From Azonexus sp. (GTDB lineage: Bacteria; Pseudomonadota; Gammaproteobacteria; Burkholderiales; Rhodocyclaceae): a stretch of 64,000 bases of DNA. The stretch covers positions 1 through 64,000 of the forward strand of contig JAGOAU010000003.1 in NCBI GenBank assembly GCA_017983755.1. Direction: 5' to 3'. The notes under the pieces were generated by a model. That model searched no databases. It had not been told where the DNA came from and was given only the letters and a program-made list of their open reading frames with translations. Within the stretch, counting starts at the first letter, position 1, and each line of letters begins with the position of its first letter. A program made the position numbers and the translations under genes. Shown here piece after piece: positions 19,471-30,120 of the stretch.

Positions 19471-20295
19471 ATGGACCCGATCCTTCTGCTCAAAGCCCTC
19501 ATTCTCGGTATCGTCGAGGGGTTGACCGAATTCCTGCCGGTTTCCTCGACCGGCCACCTGATCATCGTCGGCAGTCTGCTCGACTACACCGACGAGCAAA
19601 GCAAGGTGTTCAAGATCGTCATCCAGCTCGGCGCCATCCTCGCCGTGTGCTGGGATTTCCGCGAAAGAATCGGCAAGGCACTTGGCGGGCTGGCCAGCGA
19701 TCCGGTGCAGCAGCGCTTCGCCGGGCTGCTCGTTGTCGGCTTCCTGCCGGCCGCAGTGCTCGGCGTGTTGTTCCACAGCGCCATTAAAAATTATCTGTTC
19801 AATCCCCTGACCGTGGCCGGCGCCCTGATCGGCGGCGGCCTGCTGATCCTTTATATCGAACGCAAGGCCTATCATCCGCGCGTCGGCAGTATCGATGAAA
19901 TGCGCTGGCCGGATGCCCTGAAGGTCGGTTTCGCCCAGTCGGTGGCGATGTTTCCTGGCGTTTCGCGCTCAGGCGCAACCATTATGGGCGGCTTGATCTT
20001 CGGACTGTCGCGCAAGACGGCAACCGAATTTTCCTTTTTTCTCGCCATTCCGACGATGTTCGCAGCGACCGTCTATGACGTGGCGAAAAACTGGAAGCTG
20101 CTGCACATTGCCGATCTGCCGGTGTTCGCCGTCGGTTTCGTTGCCTCCTTCATTGCTGCCATGCTGACTGTCAAGGCGTTGTTGCGCTATGTTTCGAGCC
20201 ACGACTTCACGATTTTCGCCTGGTACCGCATCGTTTTTGGAATCCTTGTGTTGTTGACCGCACAGTTCGGCTGGGTCCAGTGGGCGGCGAGTTGA
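19471..20295 (+). CDS. uppP: Undecaprenyl-diphosphatase
   Basis: A 274-residue polytopic membrane enzyme (BacA/UppP) that recycles undecaprenyl pyrophosphate for cell-wall and O-antigen synthesis; high levels give bacitracin resistance. The two catalytic motifs are [14 protein letters not shown] near residue 17 and [13 protein letters not shown] near residue 160. Several hydrophobic helices run to the C-terminus. It begins a compact plus-strand run with yqiA, the RNase gene, tonB, aroE and mtgA. Confidence 0.97.
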   Translation: MDPILLLKALILGIVEGLTEFLPVSSTGHLIIVGSLLDYTDEQSKVFKIVIQLGAILAVCWDFRERIGKALGGLASDPVQQRFAGLLVVGFLPAAVLGVLFHSAIKNYLFNPLTVAGALIGGGLLILYIERKAYHPRVGSIDEMRWPDALKVGFAQSVAMFPGVSRSGATIMGGLIFGLSRKTATEFSFFLAIPTMFAATVYDVAKNWKLLHIADLPVFAVGFVASFIAAMLTVKALLRYVSSHDFTIFAWYRIVFGILVLLTAQFGWVQWAAS

Positions 20296-20849
20296 TCGTT
20301 TATCTGCATGGCTTCTGCTCGTCGCCGGCTTCGTGGAAATCGAGGTTGCTGGCCGACCATATGGCTGCTCGGGGGCTGGCCGGGAGCTTTGTCTGCCCAC
20401 AGCTTTCGCCGGTGCCGGATGAGGCCGTCGCCAGCGTCAGCCGCCTGATCGAATCAGCCAAAGGGGCAGTCACCCTGGTCGGCAGCTCGCTGGGTGGACA
20501 CTACGCCAATCATCTCGCCGAAAAACATGATCTGCAGGCGGTCCTGATCAACCCGGCTGCGGTCGACCGGCTGAATCCGGCCAAATTCGTCGGCGAGCAC
20601 GCGAATTTTCACAACGGGGAACGCTTCGTCTTCACCGAAGCCCATGCCGCGCAGCTTCAGGCGCAGGTCAGCCTGCCGACGCCCGAACGTTACTGGCTCC
20701 TGGTCGAAGAAGGTGACGAAGTGCTCGACTGGCGACAGGCGGCGGATTTCTACGCGGGCTGCCGGCAAACGGTGCTGCCGGGCGGCGACCACAGCTTCAC
20801 CAGGTTTCCCGACTTCATGCCGCAAATCCTTGAATTCGCTGGGTTATAA
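20280..20849 (+). CDS. YqiA-like alpha/beta-hydrolase esterase
   Basis: A 189-residue esterase of the UPF0227/YqiA family. The N-terminal strand reads [15 protein letters not shown]. The nucleophile elbow is [11 protein letters not shown] and the C-terminal His is in GGDHSFTRF. The annotated start is a GTG at 20280, inside uppP. A TTG at 20292 that overlaps the uppP stop (TTGA) gives a start closer to the conserved strand and may be the real one. The substrate is unknown. Confidence 0.85.
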   Translation: MGGELIVYLHGFCSSPASWKSRLLADHMAARGLAGSFVCPQLSPVPDEAVASVSRLIESAKGAVTLVGSSLGGHYANHLAEKHDLQAVLINPAAVDRLNPAKFVGEHANFHNGERFVFTEAHAAQLQAQVSLPTPERYWLLVEEGDEVLDWRQAADFYAGCRQTVLPGGDHSFTRFPDFMPQILEFAGL

Positions 20850-20856
20850 TCCGTCG

Positions 20857-22761
20857 ATGAATGTATTGTTCGAAGAAGATGGCGGCTTCAAGGCCGGCAG
20901 CGTCATGGCCGACAACGACACTTCGTTGCAGGTCGAAATGCCCACCGGCAAGCGGAGCAAGATCAAGGCTGCGACGGTGCTGTTGCGTTTTGAAAAGCCC
21001 TCGGCCGTTGCCTTGCTGGAACAGGCGACGCCGCTGGCCGAAGGGATCGAAGCGGATTTCCTGTGGGAGTGCGTCAACGATGGCGAATTTTCGTTTCTTG
21101 ATTTTGCCCGTGATTACTACGGACACGACCCCGCGCCGATCGATGCGACGGCGGTGCTGCTTGCCCTGCACGCCGCGCCCGTCTATTTTCACCGCAAAGG
21201 CAAGGGCCGCTTCCGCAAGGCGCCTCCCGACATTCTCGCAGCTGCTCTGGCCAGTCTTGAAAAAAAGCGTCAGCAAGCGCTGGCGATCGAAGGCTGGATC
21301 GGCGAACTGAAGGAATTCCGTCTGCCGCCGGAAATCGGCGTGCTGACCGATGCCCTGCTCTACGCGCCGGACCGCAACAAGCCGGAAACCAAGGCCTTCG
21401 AAACGGCCTGCGCCGAAACCGGTCTGACGGCAGCGCAGTTGCTGTTCAAGTGCGGTGCCATCAAGTCGCCCTATTTCCTGCATTACCGCCGCTTCCTGCA
21501 CGAACAGTTTCCGAAAGGCACCGGCTTCCCGGCGCTCGACGCGCCGAAGCTGCCGAGTGATCTGCCGCGCGCCGATGTGCGCGCCTTTTCGATCGACGAC
21601 GCCAATACCACCGAGATCGACGATGCGCTGTCTGTCGTCAAACTGCCCGGCATCGGTTCGCGCATCGGCATCCACATCGCCGCACCCGGTCTGGCCATCG
21701 AGCACGGTTCGCCGCTCGACGGTGTCGCCCGCGCCCGGCTGTCCACGGTCTACATGCCCGGCAACAAGATCACCATGCTGCCTGATGCGGTGGTCCAGAA
21801 CTACACGCTGGCCGGCGGCGTCGATTGCCCGGCGGTGTCGCTCTACCTGACGGTCAACGAGTCGCTCGAAATCCTCAGCCACGAATCGCGCCTGGAAATG
21901 GTGCACATCGCCGCCAACCTGCGCCACCATGAAGTCGAGCCATGGTTCAACGCCGAAACCATCGCCGGACCGCTGCCCGACGAGCCGTTCAGGGACGAAC
22001 TGGTCCACCTCTGGCATTTTGCCAACGCCTGCGAAGGCCGCCGCGGCAAGCCGTCGGCGATGCAGGGCATCAACGACTACAACTTCGAGATCGTCGGCGA
22101 TCTGGCCGATCCGGAAGCGTGTACCGTCGGGATTTCCGAGCGCAAGCGCGGCAGCCCGCTCGACAAGCTGGTCGCCGAATTGATGATCGTCGCCAACTCG
22201 ACCTGGGGCGGCCTGCTCGCCGAGAAGAACGTCGCCTGCCTGTACCGCGCCCAGACCCAGGGCAAGGTCCGCATGACGACCTCGCCGCTGCCGCATGAAG
22301 GCCTCGGCGTGCCGCAATATGCCTGGATGACCTCGCCGCTGCGCCGCTACTGCGATCTGGTCAATCAATGGCAGCTGATTGCCTGTCTGAAGGGCGAAAC
22401 ACCGGCTTTCGCGCAGAAATCGGCAGAATTGTTCGGTGCGATGCGCGATTTCGAGGTCACTTACGCGGCCTACGCCGATTTCCAGCGCCAGATGGAGCGC
22501 TACTGGTGCCTGCGCTGGCTGCAGCAGCATGACGTTGCGGAAATCGAAGCGACCGTGCGCCGTGAGCAGTCAGTCAAGCTCGATCATTTGCCACTGTTGT
22601 TGCGTGTGCCTTCGATTCCTGCCGATCTCGGACCGGGCAAGCGGCTGCGTCTGGCAATCGAGTCGATCGATCTGCTTGGTCCGGAAGTCAGTTGCCGCTA
22701 TCTTTCCGTCCTGGATGAAGTTATACCCGAAGAGGCGGTCGAGGAGGAAGAAGAGCAGTGA
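20857..22761 (+). CDS. RNase II/RNB-family exoribonuclease
   Basis: A 634-residue 3'-5' exoribonuclease. The catalytic RNB motif is DDANTTEIDDALSV (the aspartates coordinate magnesium) near residue 248. YAWMTSPLRRYCDLVNQ near residue 490 is the second RNB signature. Unlike E. coli RNase II or RNase R, the N-terminal cold-shock domains are not obvious, and the C-terminal S1 region is short. It belongs to the compact betaproteobacterial RNB group next to tonB. The ATG at 20857 lies seven bases after a TATAAT (20845-20850), which may instead be chance. The stop overlaps the tonB GTG. Confidence 0.9.
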   Translation: MNVLFEEDGGFKAGSVMADNDTSLQVEMPTGKRSKIKAATVLLRFEKPSAVALLEQATPLAEGIEADFLWECVNDGEFSFLDFARDYYGHDPAPIDATAVLLALHAAPVYFHRKGKGRFRKAPPDILAAALASLEKKRQQALAIEGWIGELKEFRLPPEIGVLTDALLYAPDRNKPETKAFETACAETGLTAAQLLFKCGAIKSPYFLHYRRFLHEQFPKGTGFPALDAPKLPSDLPRADVRAFSIDDANTTEIDDALSVVKLPGIGSRIGIHIAAPGLAIEHGSPLDGVARARLSTVYMPGNKITMLPDAVVQNYTLAGGVDCPAVSLYLTVNESLEILSHESRLEMVHIAANLRHHEVEPWFNAETIAGPLPDEPFRDELVHLWHFANACEGRRGKPSAMQGINDYNFEIVGDLADPEACTVGISERKRGSPLDKLVAELMIVANSTWGGLLAEKNVACLYRAQTQGKVRMTTSPLPHEGLGVPQYAWMTSPLRRYCDLVNQWQLIACLKGETPAFAQKSAELFGAMRDFEVTYAAYADFQRQMERYWCLRWLQQHDVAEIEATVRREQSVKLDHLPLLLRVPSIPADLGPGKRLRLAIESIDLLGPEVSCRYLSVLDEVIPEEAVEEEEEQ

Positions 22762-23636
22762 GCGTCGCAGCCTTGTCCTGGCAACCCGTGCTGGCGGATA
22801 ACCGCCGCCTGTGGCTGGCGATCGCCATCTCGCTGGCCGTTCACGGTTTGCTGATGACGCTGCATTTCAGCTTTCCCGATGCCTCCAAAGCCATGCGCGA
22901 GAAGGCGCTGGACATCATTCTGGTCAATGCCAAGTCGGCAAAAAAGCCGACCCACGCGCAGGCGCTGGCGCAGGCCAATCTCGACGGCGGTGGCAACACC
23001 GATGAAAACCGGCGGCTCAAGACACCCTTGCCGCCGACGCCGCAGCAGACCTCGGGCACAGAAATCGAGCGCATGCAGCGCCGCATGCGCGAACTGGAAG
23101 TGGCTCAGCAAAAAATGCTGACCGAAGCCAAGACGGCGCGTGCCGTCGCGGCTGCCCGCAACGCGGCCGAGCAGCCGGTGCCCTCGCCCAGCGTCAGCGG
23201 CCTCGACCTCGCCGAGTCGGCGCGGGCGATGGCGCGTCTGGAAGGCGAAATCAGCAAGAGTATGGACGAGTACAACAAGCGTCCCCGCAAAAAAAATATC
23301 GGGGCGCGTACCGAGGAGTACCGCTTCGCGCAGTACATCGAGGACTGGCGCCAGAAGGTCGAGCGCATCGGTACCTTGAACTACCCCGAGGCCGCGCGCG
23401 GCAAATTGTACGGTTCGCTGGTGTTGACCGTGTCGATCAACCACGACGGTAGCCTCAACCGGGTCGATATCAACCGTTCCTCCGGCTACAAGGTGCTCGA
23501 TGAAGCCGCTCGGCGAATTGTCCAAATGGCGTCACCTTACTCGCCATTTCCCCCGGAAATCCGGCGCGATACCGACATTCTCGAAATAACCCGGACCTGG
23601 TATTTCACCCAGGGCGACCAGCTCTCGGCAAAATGA
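22758..23636 (+). CDS. tonB: TonB-family energy transducer
   Basis: A 292-residue protein with an N-terminal membrane anchor ([20 protein letters not shown]) containing the conserved His of the SxxxH type motif. A long charged, Lys/Ala-rich coiled periplasmic stretch follows. The C-terminal TonB domain at about 200-292 contains [24 protein letters not shown] and [15 protein letters not shown]. It would couple the inner-membrane proton gradient to outer-membrane receptors. It uses a GTG start that overlaps the RNase stop. ExbB and ExbD are not adjacent. Confidence 0.92.
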   Translation: MSVAALSWQPVLADNRRLWLAIAISLAVHGLLMTLHFSFPDASKAMREKALDIILVNAKSAKKPTHAQALAQANLDGGGNTDENRRLKTPLPPTPQQTSGTEIERMQRRMRELEVAQQKMLTEAKTARAVAAARNAAEQPVPSPSVSGLDLAESARAMARLEGEISKSMDEYNKRPRKKNIGARTEEYRFAQYIEDWRQKVERIGTLNYPEAARGKLYGSLVLTVSINHDGSLNRVDINRSSGYKVLDEAARRIVQMASPYSPFPPEIRRDTDILEITRTWYFTQGDQLSAK

Positions 23637-24457
23637 CCGATCGTTATTGCGTGCTGGGCAATCCGGTGGCCCATTCCCGTTCGCCGGCCATCCATGCGCA
23701 GTTTGCCGGCCAGTGCCGGCAGGATCTGGTCTACGAAGCCCTGCTGGCGCCGCTTGACGGCTTTGCCGAAACGGTGCGGCAGTTCGTCGCCGGCGGCGGC
23801 AAGGGTGCGAACGTCACCGTCCCGTTCAAGGAAGAAGCCTTCCGCCTCTGTACCAGGCGCAGCGCACGTGCCGAGCGCGCGGGGGCAGTCAATACGCTGG
23901 CCTTCGCCGGGGGCGAAATTCATGGTGACAATACCGACGGCGCCGGACTGGTGCGCGATATCGAGGCCAATCTTGGCTTTGTGCTGGCCGGGAAACGGGT
24001 GCTGCTGCTCGGCGCCGGTGGTGCTGCGCGTGGTGTGATCGCGCCCTTGCTGGCCTGCCGACCGCTGAGCCTGTTCATTGCCAACCGCAGTGCCGGCAAG
24101 GCGGAAGCGCTGGCCCGGCAGTTTTCGGACCTTGCTGCGGTCGACGCCGGGGATTTTGCCAAAACCGCAGGCCGGCAGTTCGACGCTGTCATCAACGCCA
24201 CCTCGGCCAGCCTGGCCGGCGAAGCCTTGCCGCTGCCGGCCGGCATCTTCGCGGCGGACAGTCTTGCCTACGACATGATGTACGGCAAGGGTGAAACGCC
24301 GTTCCTGGCTTTGGCCCGTGCGCAAGGCGCGGCGCAATTGGCCGACGGCCTCGGGATGCTGGTCGAGCAGGCGGCCGAAGCCTTCCTGGTCTGGCGCGGC
24401 ATGCGCCCGGACAGCGCGCCCGTTTTGGCGGCATTGCGCGAACAATTGAAGGCATGA
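23633..24457 (+). CDS. aroE: Shikimate dehydrogenase
   Basis: A 274-residue NADPH-dependent enzyme of chorismate synthesis. The N-terminal substrate motif is [12 protein letters not shown], the catalytic Lys is in [16 protein letters not shown], the Asp is in GDNTDGAG, and the Rossmann motif is [16 protein letters not shown] overlaps join it to tonB upstream and mtgA downstream. This uppP-to-mtgA order is conserved in the Rhodocyclales. Confidence 0.96.
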   Translation: MTDRYCVLGNPVAHSRSPAIHAQFAGQCRQDLVYEALLAPLDGFAETVRQFVAGGGKGANVTVPFKEEAFRLCTRRSARAERAGAVNTLAFAGGEIHGDNTDGAGLVRDIEANLGFVLAGKRVLLLGAGGAARGVIAPLLACRPLSLFIANRSAGKAEALARQFSDLAAVDAGDFAKTAGRQFDAVINATSASLAGEALPLPAGIFAADSLAYDMMYGKGETPFLALARAQGAAQLADGLGMLVEQAAEAFLVWRGMRPDSAPVLAALREQLKA

Positions 24458-25149
24458 GGCACTTGGGCCGCTGGCTCAAGTGGGCGCTGCTCGCCCTGAT
24501 CGGACTCTTTCTCGCCTGGCAATTATGGCTGCTGGGCTGGGTGCTGCTATGGAAATGGGTCGATCCGGGGACGACGCGCTTCATGGAAATCCGCCTGGCC
24601 GAACTGCAGGTCAAGAATCCGGAGGCGCAGCTCAGGAAGCAGTGGGTTCCCTACGAACGGATTTCGCCGCATCTGAAGCGCGCCATCATCGCCTCGGAAG
24701 ACGCCAAGTTCGTCGATCATGAAGGCTTCGACTGGGATGGTATCCAGAAGGCGATGGAAAAGAACCAGAAACGGGGGCGTACGGTTGCCGGTGGTTCGAC
24801 CATCAGCCAGCAACTGGCGAAGAACCTGTTCCTGACACCGACCAAATCGTATTTCCGCAAGGCCGAGGAGGCCATCATCACGCTGATGCTGGAAAACCTG
24901 TGGAGCAAGCGGCGGATATTCGAGGTTTATCTGAACGTGATCGAATGGGGCAACGGCGTCTTCGGCGCCGAAGCGGCGGCGCGCCATTATTTCGGCGTCG
25001 GCGCTAATCAGCTGGGCCCGGAGCAGGCGGCGAAACTGGCCGGCATGGTGCCGAATCCGCGCTTTTACGACCACAATCGCAATGCGCCGGGGCTGGCGCG
25101 CAAGACGGCGATCATTTTGGCCCGCATGCCGTCCGCCGAAGTGCCCTGA
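24454..25149 (+). CDS. mtgA: Monofunctional biosynthetic peptidoglycan transglycosylase
   Basis: A 231-residue GT51 enzyme that polymerises lipid II glycan strands at the inner membrane. One N-terminal membrane helix ([20 protein letters not shown]) is followed by the catalytic Glu in the family motif [19 protein letters not shown] and by [18 protein letters not shown] third motif is [21 protein letters not shown]. It overlaps aroE by ATGA. There is no transpeptidase domain, so it is the monofunctional form. Confidence 0.96.
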   Translation: MRHLGRWLKWALLALIGLFLAWQLWLLGWVLLWKWVDPGTTRFMEIRLAELQVKNPEAQLRKQWVPYERISPHLKRAIIASEDAKFVDHEGFDWDGIQKAMEKNQKRGRTVAGGSTISQQLAKNLFLTPTKSYFRKAEEAIITLMLENLWSKRRIFEVYLNVIEWGNGVFGAEAAARHYFGVGANQLGPEQAAKLAGMVPNPRFYDHNRNAPGLARKTAIILARMPSAEVP

Positions 25150-25211
25150 TTTTGTAAGAACCCCGACATTCGCCGGGTGCTAGAATGATGGCCCGTTTGC
25201 GGCACTGCACC

Positions 25212-26654
25212 ATGAGCGAAGAAAACCAGATTTCCGACACCGAAGACTTGCAGGAGCGCCTCGCCGAGGTGCAGGTTCTGCTCGCGCGGCACAAGCTGGT
25301 CGAGGATCTGGTCCATCGCCAGGAAGGCCCGCGCCATGACCTGGTCGAGGACATCGTTCACAAGCAGCACCTGAATGAACTGCAGGCCAAGCTGGCGCCG
25401 ATGCACCCGGCGGACATCGCCTATGTTCTCGAGGCGCTGCCGCTCGACGAGCGTCTGATCGCGTGGGATCTGGTCAAGGCCGAGCGCGAAGGCGAAATCC
25501 TGCTCGAAGTTTCGGATGCGGTGCGGGAAACGCTCATCGATTCGATGGAGCATACCGAGCTGTTGGCGGCAGCCGAGACGCTAGATGCCGACGAGTTGGC
25601 CGATCTTGTCCCCGATTTGCCGCAGGATGTCGTCGCCGACGTGTTCCAGTCGCTGTCGGTGGAGGAGCGCGAGCAGTTGCGCGCCGCGATGTCCTATCCC
25701 GAGGATTCGGTCGGCTCGATCATGGATTTCGAGATGGTCACCGTCCGCGAAGACGTGACGCTCGAAGTGGTGCTGCGCTACCTGCGCCGCTTCGACGAAC
25801 TCCCCGACCATACCGACCAGCTTTTCGTCGTTGACCGCGAAGAACGCCTCAAGGGTGTCCTGCCGCTCAACATTTTACTGGTCAACGAGGTCGAGGTCGA
25901 AGTCGGCGCGTTGATGCAGACCGAGTTCGTCGAGCTCGAACCCGACGATCTGGCCGAGGAAGCGGCCAAGGCCTTCGAGCGTTACGACCTCGTCTCGGCA
26001 CCGGTCGTAGACCCGGATGGCAAGCTGGTCGGCCGCGTGACCGTCAATGCGGTGGTGGATTTCATCCGCGAGGAAGCCGAGAGCGAGCAGCTGGCGCAGG
26101 CCGGTCTGCGCGAGGAGGAAGACATCTTCGCTTCGGTCTGGGATTCGGTGAAAAACCGCTGGGCCTGGCTGGCCATCAACCTGGTCACTGCCTTCGTCGC
26201 CTCGCGGGTGATCGGCGCCTTCGAGGACTCGATCGAAAAGCTGGTGGCGCTGGCGGCATTGATGCCGATCGTCGCCGGCATCGGCGGCAATTCGGGCAAC
26301 CAGACGATCACCATGATCGTCCGTGCCATTGCCATGGGCCAGGTCCAGCCGGACGCGGCGCGCCGCCTGTTGCGCAAGGAACTCGGCGTTGCCACCATCA
26401 ACGGCCTGATCTGGGGTGGCCTGCTCGGCCTCGCCGCCTGGTGGCTCTACGGTAGCTTCAAACTGGGCGTCGTGATGACCTCGGCGATGACGCTCAACCT
26501 GCTGCTCGCGGCCTCGGCTGGTGTCGGCATTCCGCTGCTGCGGCAGAAATTCGGCGCCGACCCGGCGGTCGGCGGTTCGGTGATGATCACCGCGCTGACC
26601 GACTCCGGCGGCTTCTTCATCTTTCTCGGGCTGGCGACGCTGTTCCTGATGTAG
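25212..26654 (+). CDS. mgtE: Magnesium transporter MgtE
   Basis: A 480-residue MgtE. It has an N-terminal MgtE_N superhelical domain (about 30-150) and paired CBS domains (about 160-290) that gate by magnesium. Five C-terminal membrane helices include MPIVAGIGGNSGNQTITMIVRAI, the pore motif. I start at the ATG at 25212. An ATG at 25185 in the same frame would add nine residues. The protein is in the inner membrane and would import Mg2+. A weak hairpin with a T6 tract follows. Confidence 0.95.
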   Translation: MSEENQISDTEDLQERLAEVQVLLARHKLVEDLVHRQEGPRHDLVEDIVHKQHLNELQAKLAPMHPADIAYVLEALPLDERLIAWDLVKAEREGEILLEVSDAVRETLIDSMEHTELLAAAETLDADELADLVPDLPQDVVADVFQSLSVEEREQLRAAMSYPEDSVGSIMDFEMVTVREDVTLEVVLRYLRRFDELPDHTDQLFVVDREERLKGVLPLNILLVNEVEVEVGALMQTEFVELEPDDLAEEAAKAFERYDLVSAPVVDPDGKLVGRVTVNAVVDFIREEAESEQLAQAGLREEEDIFASVWDSVKNRWAWLAINLVTAFVASRVIGAFEDSIEKLVALAALMPIVAGIGGNSGNQTITMIVRAIAMGQVQPDAARRLLRKELGVATINGLIWGGLLGLAAWWLYGSFKLGVVMTSAMTLNLLLAASAGVGIPLLRQKFGADPAVGGSVMITALTDSGGFFIFLGLATLFLM

Positions 26655-26656
26655 GG

Positions 26657-26680
26657 CGGCTGAAAAATCGCCGGTTTTTT
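26657..26680 (+). terminator. Weak terminator after mgtE
   Basis: CGGC and GCCG arms with a 9-base loop are followed by gTTTTTT. The stem is short, so efficiency is uncertain. An exact copy of GCGGTCGACCGC (26681-26692) follows at once. Confidence 0.4.
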
Positions 26681-26697
26681 GCGGTCGACCGCAACAG

Positions 26698-27036
26698 TCA
26701 GTGGGCGTCGGGTGTCAGCAGCTTGAGGCCGACGATGCCGGCGACGATCAGCCCGATGCTGACCAGCCGTGCGACTTCCCGCGACTCGCCGAAGAGGAAT
26801 ATGCCGAGAATGGCGGTGCCGACGGCACCGATGCCGGTCCACACGGCATAGGCCGTCCCCAGTGGCAGCACTTTAAGCGACCAACCGAGCAGCACGACGC
26901 TCGCTGTCATCGCCACCAGGGTACCGATACTCGGCCAAAGGCGGCTGAAACCTTCCGTGTACTTCAGGCCGACCGCCCAGCCAATCTCGCAGAGGCCGGC
27001 GATGAAGAGAATGAGCCAAGCGCTGGCGGCGCTCAT
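26698..27036 (-). CDS. gdx: SMR-family guanidinium exporter (Gdx/SugE)
   Basis: A 112-residue, four-helix small multidrug resistance protein. The sequence resembles SugE/Gdx rather than EmrE: helix 1 is [20 protein letters not shown] with the essential Glu, and helix 3 is [20 protein letters not shown]. Characterised Gdx proteins export guanidinium with protons. The ATG overlaps the hemL stop (ATGA). I see no guanidine riboswitch, because the gene is embedded in the thiD-thiE-hemL chain. Confidence 0.9.
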   Translation of the reverse strand: MSAASAWLILFIAGLCEIGWAVGLKYTEGFSRLWPSIGTLVAMTASVVLLGWSLKVLPLGTAYAVWTGIGAVGTAILGIFLFGESREVARLVSIGLIVAGIVGLKLLTPDAH

Positions 27037-28316
27037 TTCAGGCTTGCAAACCAGGCGTCGGCGGCGGCGATGGTCGCTGCAATATCGGCTTCGCTGTGCG
27101 CCGCCGAGACGAAGCCGGCCTCGAAGGCCGAGGGGGCGAAGTAGTGGCCGGCGTCGAGCATGGCGTGGAAGAAGCGGTTGAAGGCATCCTTGTCGCAGGC
27201 CAGCACTTCGTCGTAGGTGCCGGGGCACTTCTCGGCGAAGTAGAGGCCGAACATGCCACCGACGTTCTGTGCGGCGAAGGCGACATCATGTCTTCTGGCA
27301 GCTGCGACCAGGCCGTCGCACAGCGCCCTGGTCTTTGCGGTCAATGCCTCGTAGAAGCCCTTTTCCTGAATCAGCTTCAGCGTGGCGAGGCCAGCGGCTG
27401 TGGCGATGGGATTGCCGGACAGCGTCCCGGCCTGGTAAACCGGCCCGAGCGGGGCGATCTGTTCCATGATCTCGCGTTTTCCGCCAAAGGCGCCGAGCGG
27501 CATGCCGCCGCCGACCACCTTGCCGAAGGTCGACAGGTCGGGGGTGATGCCGAACAGGCCCTGCGCACTCTTGAGGCCGACACGGAAGCCGGTCATCACC
27601 TCGTCGAAAATCAGCACGGCGCCGTGCTTCGTGCACTGCTCGCGCATGGCCTTGAGGAACTCCGGCGTCGGGACGATCAGGTTCATGTTGCCGACGACCG
27701 GCTCGACGATCACGGCAGCGATCCTGTCGCCATGTTGCGCGAACGCGTCGGCAAGTTGCTGCGGATCGTTGTAGGCGAGCACCATCGTGTGCTGCGCCAG
27801 ATCGGCCGGGACGCCGCTGGACGAGGGGTTGCCGAAGGTCAGCGCGCCCGAGCCGGCCTTGACCAGCAGGCTGTCGGAGTGGCCGTGGTAGCAGCCTTCG
27901 AACTTGATCAGCACGTCGCGGCCGGTGTAACCGCGGGCGAGGCGGATGGCGCTCATCGTCGCCTCGGTGCCGGAGGAGACGAGGCGGACCATGTCCATCG
28001 AGGGCACCAGCTCGCACAGCAGGTCGGCGATCTCGACTTCCTTCTCGGTCGGCGCGCCGAAGGACAGGCCATCGACGACGGCGGTCTGGACGGCGGCGAT
28101 CACGTCGGGGTGGGCGTGGCCGAGGATCATCGGGCCCCACGAGCCGACGTAGTCGACATACCACTTGCCGTCGGCGTCCTGCACCTTCGGACCGGCGCCC
28201 TTCTGGAAGAAGCAGGGTGTGCCGCCGACAGAACGGAAGGCGCGGACCGGCGAATTGACGCCGCCGGGAATATGGCGCTGGGCGCGTTCGAACAGCTGCT
28301 GGTTGCGTGAGGTCAT
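27033..28316 (-). CDS. hemL: Glutamate-1-semialdehyde 2,1-aminomutase
   Basis: A 427-residue PLP enzyme that makes 5-aminolevulinate in the C5 heme pathway. The N-terminus [15 protein letters not shown] is diagnostic. The PLP Lys is in [15 protein letters not shown], and FDEVMTGFR is the Asp that binds PLP. The start at 28316 gives the normal N-terminus. It overlaps the thiE stop (ATGA) and its own stop overlaps gdx, so the four genes are tightly coupled. Confidence 0.97.
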   Translation of the reverse strand: MTSRNQQLFERAQRHIPGGVNSPVRAFRSVGGTPCFFQKGAGPKVQDADGKWYVDYVGSWGPMILGHAHPDVIAAVQTAVVDGLSFGAPTEKEVEIADLLCELVPSMDMVRLVSSGTEATMSAIRLARGYTGRDVLIKFEGCYHGHSDSLLVKAGSGALTFGNPSSSGVPADLAQHTMVLAYNDPQQLADAFAQHGDRIAAVIVEPVVGNMNLIVPTPEFLKAMREQCTKHGAVLIFDEVMTGFRVGLKSAQGLFGITPDLSTFGKVVGGGMPLGAFGGKREIMEQIAPLGPVYQAGTLSGNPIATAAGLATLKLIQEKGFYEALTAKTRALCDGLVAAARRHDVAFAAQNVGGMFGLYFAEKCPGTYDEVLACDKDAFNRFFHAMLDAGHYFAPSAFEAGFVSAAHSEADIAATIAAADAWFASLK

Positions 28317-28948
28317 GGCGTGGCTCTCTCGAAAAGTCGTTGGTATTGGGCGGCGCGTGCCGCGATGTCGGGCGCGCCGAACAGGTCGGTAATGACGGCG
28401 AGCAGGTCGGCACCGGCGGCGAGCAGCGGCGGCGCGTTGTCGTATGTGATGCCGCCGATGGCGCACGTGGTGGTGGTCAACGTGATTTTTGCCCTGGTAA
28501 ACAGGTCGACCGCAGCAGCCCGCGCTGCCGGCTTGGTCGGTGACGGATAGACCGCGCCGAAGGCAACGTAGTCGACGCCGGCCGCAGAAGCGGCCTGGGC
28601 GGCAGCATAGTCGGCGTAGCATGAGGCACCGAGGATGCGCTCCGGACCGAGCATGGCGCGGGCGGCGATTAGGTTGCCGTCTTCCACGCCGAGGTGTACG
28701 CCGTCGGCGCCGACCAGAAAGGTCAGGGCGAGGTCGTCGTTGATCAGCAGCGTGGCACCGAAGCGGCGGGTCAGTTCGCGCAGGGCGCGGGCGCGGGCGG
28801 CGCGCTCCGGCATGGCGCTCTGCTTGTCTCGGTATTGCACGAGGCGGCAGCCGCCGGCCAGCGCGGCGGCGACATCGGCGAGCAGGCCGGCCCCGTCGGC
28901 GGCTTCGGGCGTGACGGCGTACAGGCCGCGCAGATTATTTCGCATCAT
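28313..28948 (-). CDS. thiE: Thiamine-phosphate synthase
   Basis: A TIM-barrel enzyme of about 210 residues that joins HMP-PP to the thiazole phosphate. Motifs are [22 protein letters not shown] and the pyrophosphate loop [12 protein letters not shown]. Two adjacent ATGs (28948 and 28945) are possible starts. The gene overlaps the thiD end by 14 bases and the hemL start by four. No TPP riboswitch is seen before thiD-thiE. Confidence 0.94.
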   Translation of the reverse strand: MMRNNLRGLYAVTPEAADGAGLLADVAAALAGGCRLVQYRDKQSAMPERAARARALRELTRRFGATLLINDDLALTFLVGADGVHLGVEDGNLIAARAMLGPERILGASCYADYAAAQAASAAGVDYVAFGAVYPSPTKPAARAAAVDLFTRAKITLTTTTCAIGGITYDNAPPLLAAGADLLAVITDLFGAPDIAARAAQYQRLFERATP

Positions 28949-29792
28949 CGCCCGTTTCTTGTTCCGGGGATTCGTCGTCGCCGCCACGCGCCCAGAAGAA
29001 GCGGTCGGGGATGAACTGGCCCATGCCCGGCCGGAAGCCGTTGGCCAGCGTCTGCCAGGTGTAGTCCTGGGCGTCGCGCACGGCGTCTTCGACGCTGGCA
29101 CCGCCGGCGATGCAGCCGGCGATGGCCGAGGCCAGCGTGCAGCCGGAGCCGTGGTAACTGCCCGGCAAGCGCTCCCAGCGGTCGCGGCGGATGATGCCGT
29201 CGGCGCCGTAAAGCGTGTTGACGACTTCTGGCGTGCTTTCGTGCGTGCCGGTAATCAGCACGTATTGCGCGCCCATCCCAATCAGGCGCTCGGCGCAGGT
29301 ATCAATTGACGGTTCGCTCTCGTCCTCGTCGCTTTCGGCCAGCCGCCGAGCTTCGGGCGCGTTGGGCGTGAGCAGTGTGGTTTGCGGCAGCAGCATTTCG
29401 CGCATCGCCGAGATGATTTCCTCGCCGGAAAATTCGTCGCCGCGTCCGGAGGCAAGCACCGGGTCAAGGATCAGCGGAATGTCAGGGTAGTCGGAAACGA
29501 TTTCGGCGACGGCCAGTACGTTCTCGACGCTGCCCAGGACGCCGATCTTGAAGGCCGCGACCTGCATGTCTTCCAGCAGCGCGCGCGCCTGGCGTTCGAG
29601 GGTTTCGGCAGCGACGGGGTGCACGCTCTCGACACCGACCGTATCCTGCACGGTGATCGCCGTCAGCGCTGTCAGCGGATGGCAACCGAGGCTGGCCAGC
29701 GTCAGCAGATCCGCTTGGATGCCGGCGCCCGCAGTCGGATCGCTGGCGGCGAAGACAAGAACGAGCGGTGGCGTTGGTGCGGTGGTATTCAT
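28935..29792 (-). CDS. thiD: Hydroxymethylpyrimidine/phosphomethylpyrimidine kinase
   Basis: A 285-residue ribokinase-fold enzyme that phosphorylates HMP and HMP-P for thiamin synthesis. Typical features are [16 protein letters not shown] near the N-terminus, [17 protein letters not shown] and the [11 protein letters not shown] anion hole. The start at 29792 is chosen for this N-terminus; the frame is open for another 34 codons upstream. It is the first gene of the minus-strand thiD-thiE-hemL-gdx set and diverges from rubredoxin. Confidence 0.95.
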   Translation of the reverse strand: MNTTAPTPPLVLVFAASDPTAGAGIQADLLTLASLGCHPLTALTAITVQDTVGVESVHPVAAETLERQARALLEDMQVAAFKIGVLGSVENVLAVAEIVSDYPDIPLILDPVLASGRGDEFSGEEIISAMREMLLPQTTLLTPNAPEARRLAESDEDESEPSIDTCAERLIGMGAQYVLITGTHESTPEVVNTLYGADGIIRRDRWERLPGSYHGSGCTLASAIAGCIAGGASVEDAVRDAQDYTWQTLANGFRPGMGQFIPDRFFWARGGDDESPEQETGDDAK

Positions 29793-29877
29793 GAGTTGCC
29801 GCCAACGTGGCGAAGCGGGCGGCGATTGAGTAAGATGGCCGGATTTTATCCGAATCCGGTGGCCGGCAACGACCCAC

Positions 29878-30060
29878 ATGAGCGACCAAAACAACTACAA
29901 AACCTGGATGTGCCTGATCTGCGGTTTCATTTACAACGAGGCGAATGGTTTGCCCGACGAGGGCATCGCGCCGGGTACCCGCTGGGACGATGTGCCGATG
30001 AACTGGGTCTGTCCGGAATGCGGCGCCCGCAAGACTGATTTCGAGATGGTGGAATTTTAA
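29878..30060 (+). CDS. Rubredoxin
   Basis: A 60-residue rubredoxin with the two Fe-binding CxxCG knuckles, [11 protein letters not shown] and VCPECGARK. It is a one-electron carrier in the cytoplasm. [12 protein letters not shown] between the knuckles is normal for the fold. It lies between thiD and pilG, and no redox partner is adjacent. Confidence 0.97.
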   Translation: MSDQNNYKTWMCLICGFIYNEANGLPDEGIAPGTRWDDVPMNWVCPECGARKTDFEMVEF

Positions 30061-30120
30061 TGGCGGCGTAGTATGATTCGCCGCTGGAATAGCCTCCTGA
30101 CGAGGGGTAAGGGGACTTAA

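Noticed and set aside
20815-22530. Long minus-strand open frame opposite the RNase gene
   Set aside because: High GC opens long antisense frames. It has no domain, and the plus-strand frame carries the RNB motif.
27096-28310. 404-codon plus-strand frame opposite hemL
   Set aside because: Overlaps hemL entirely, and its composition is typical of antisense GC frames.
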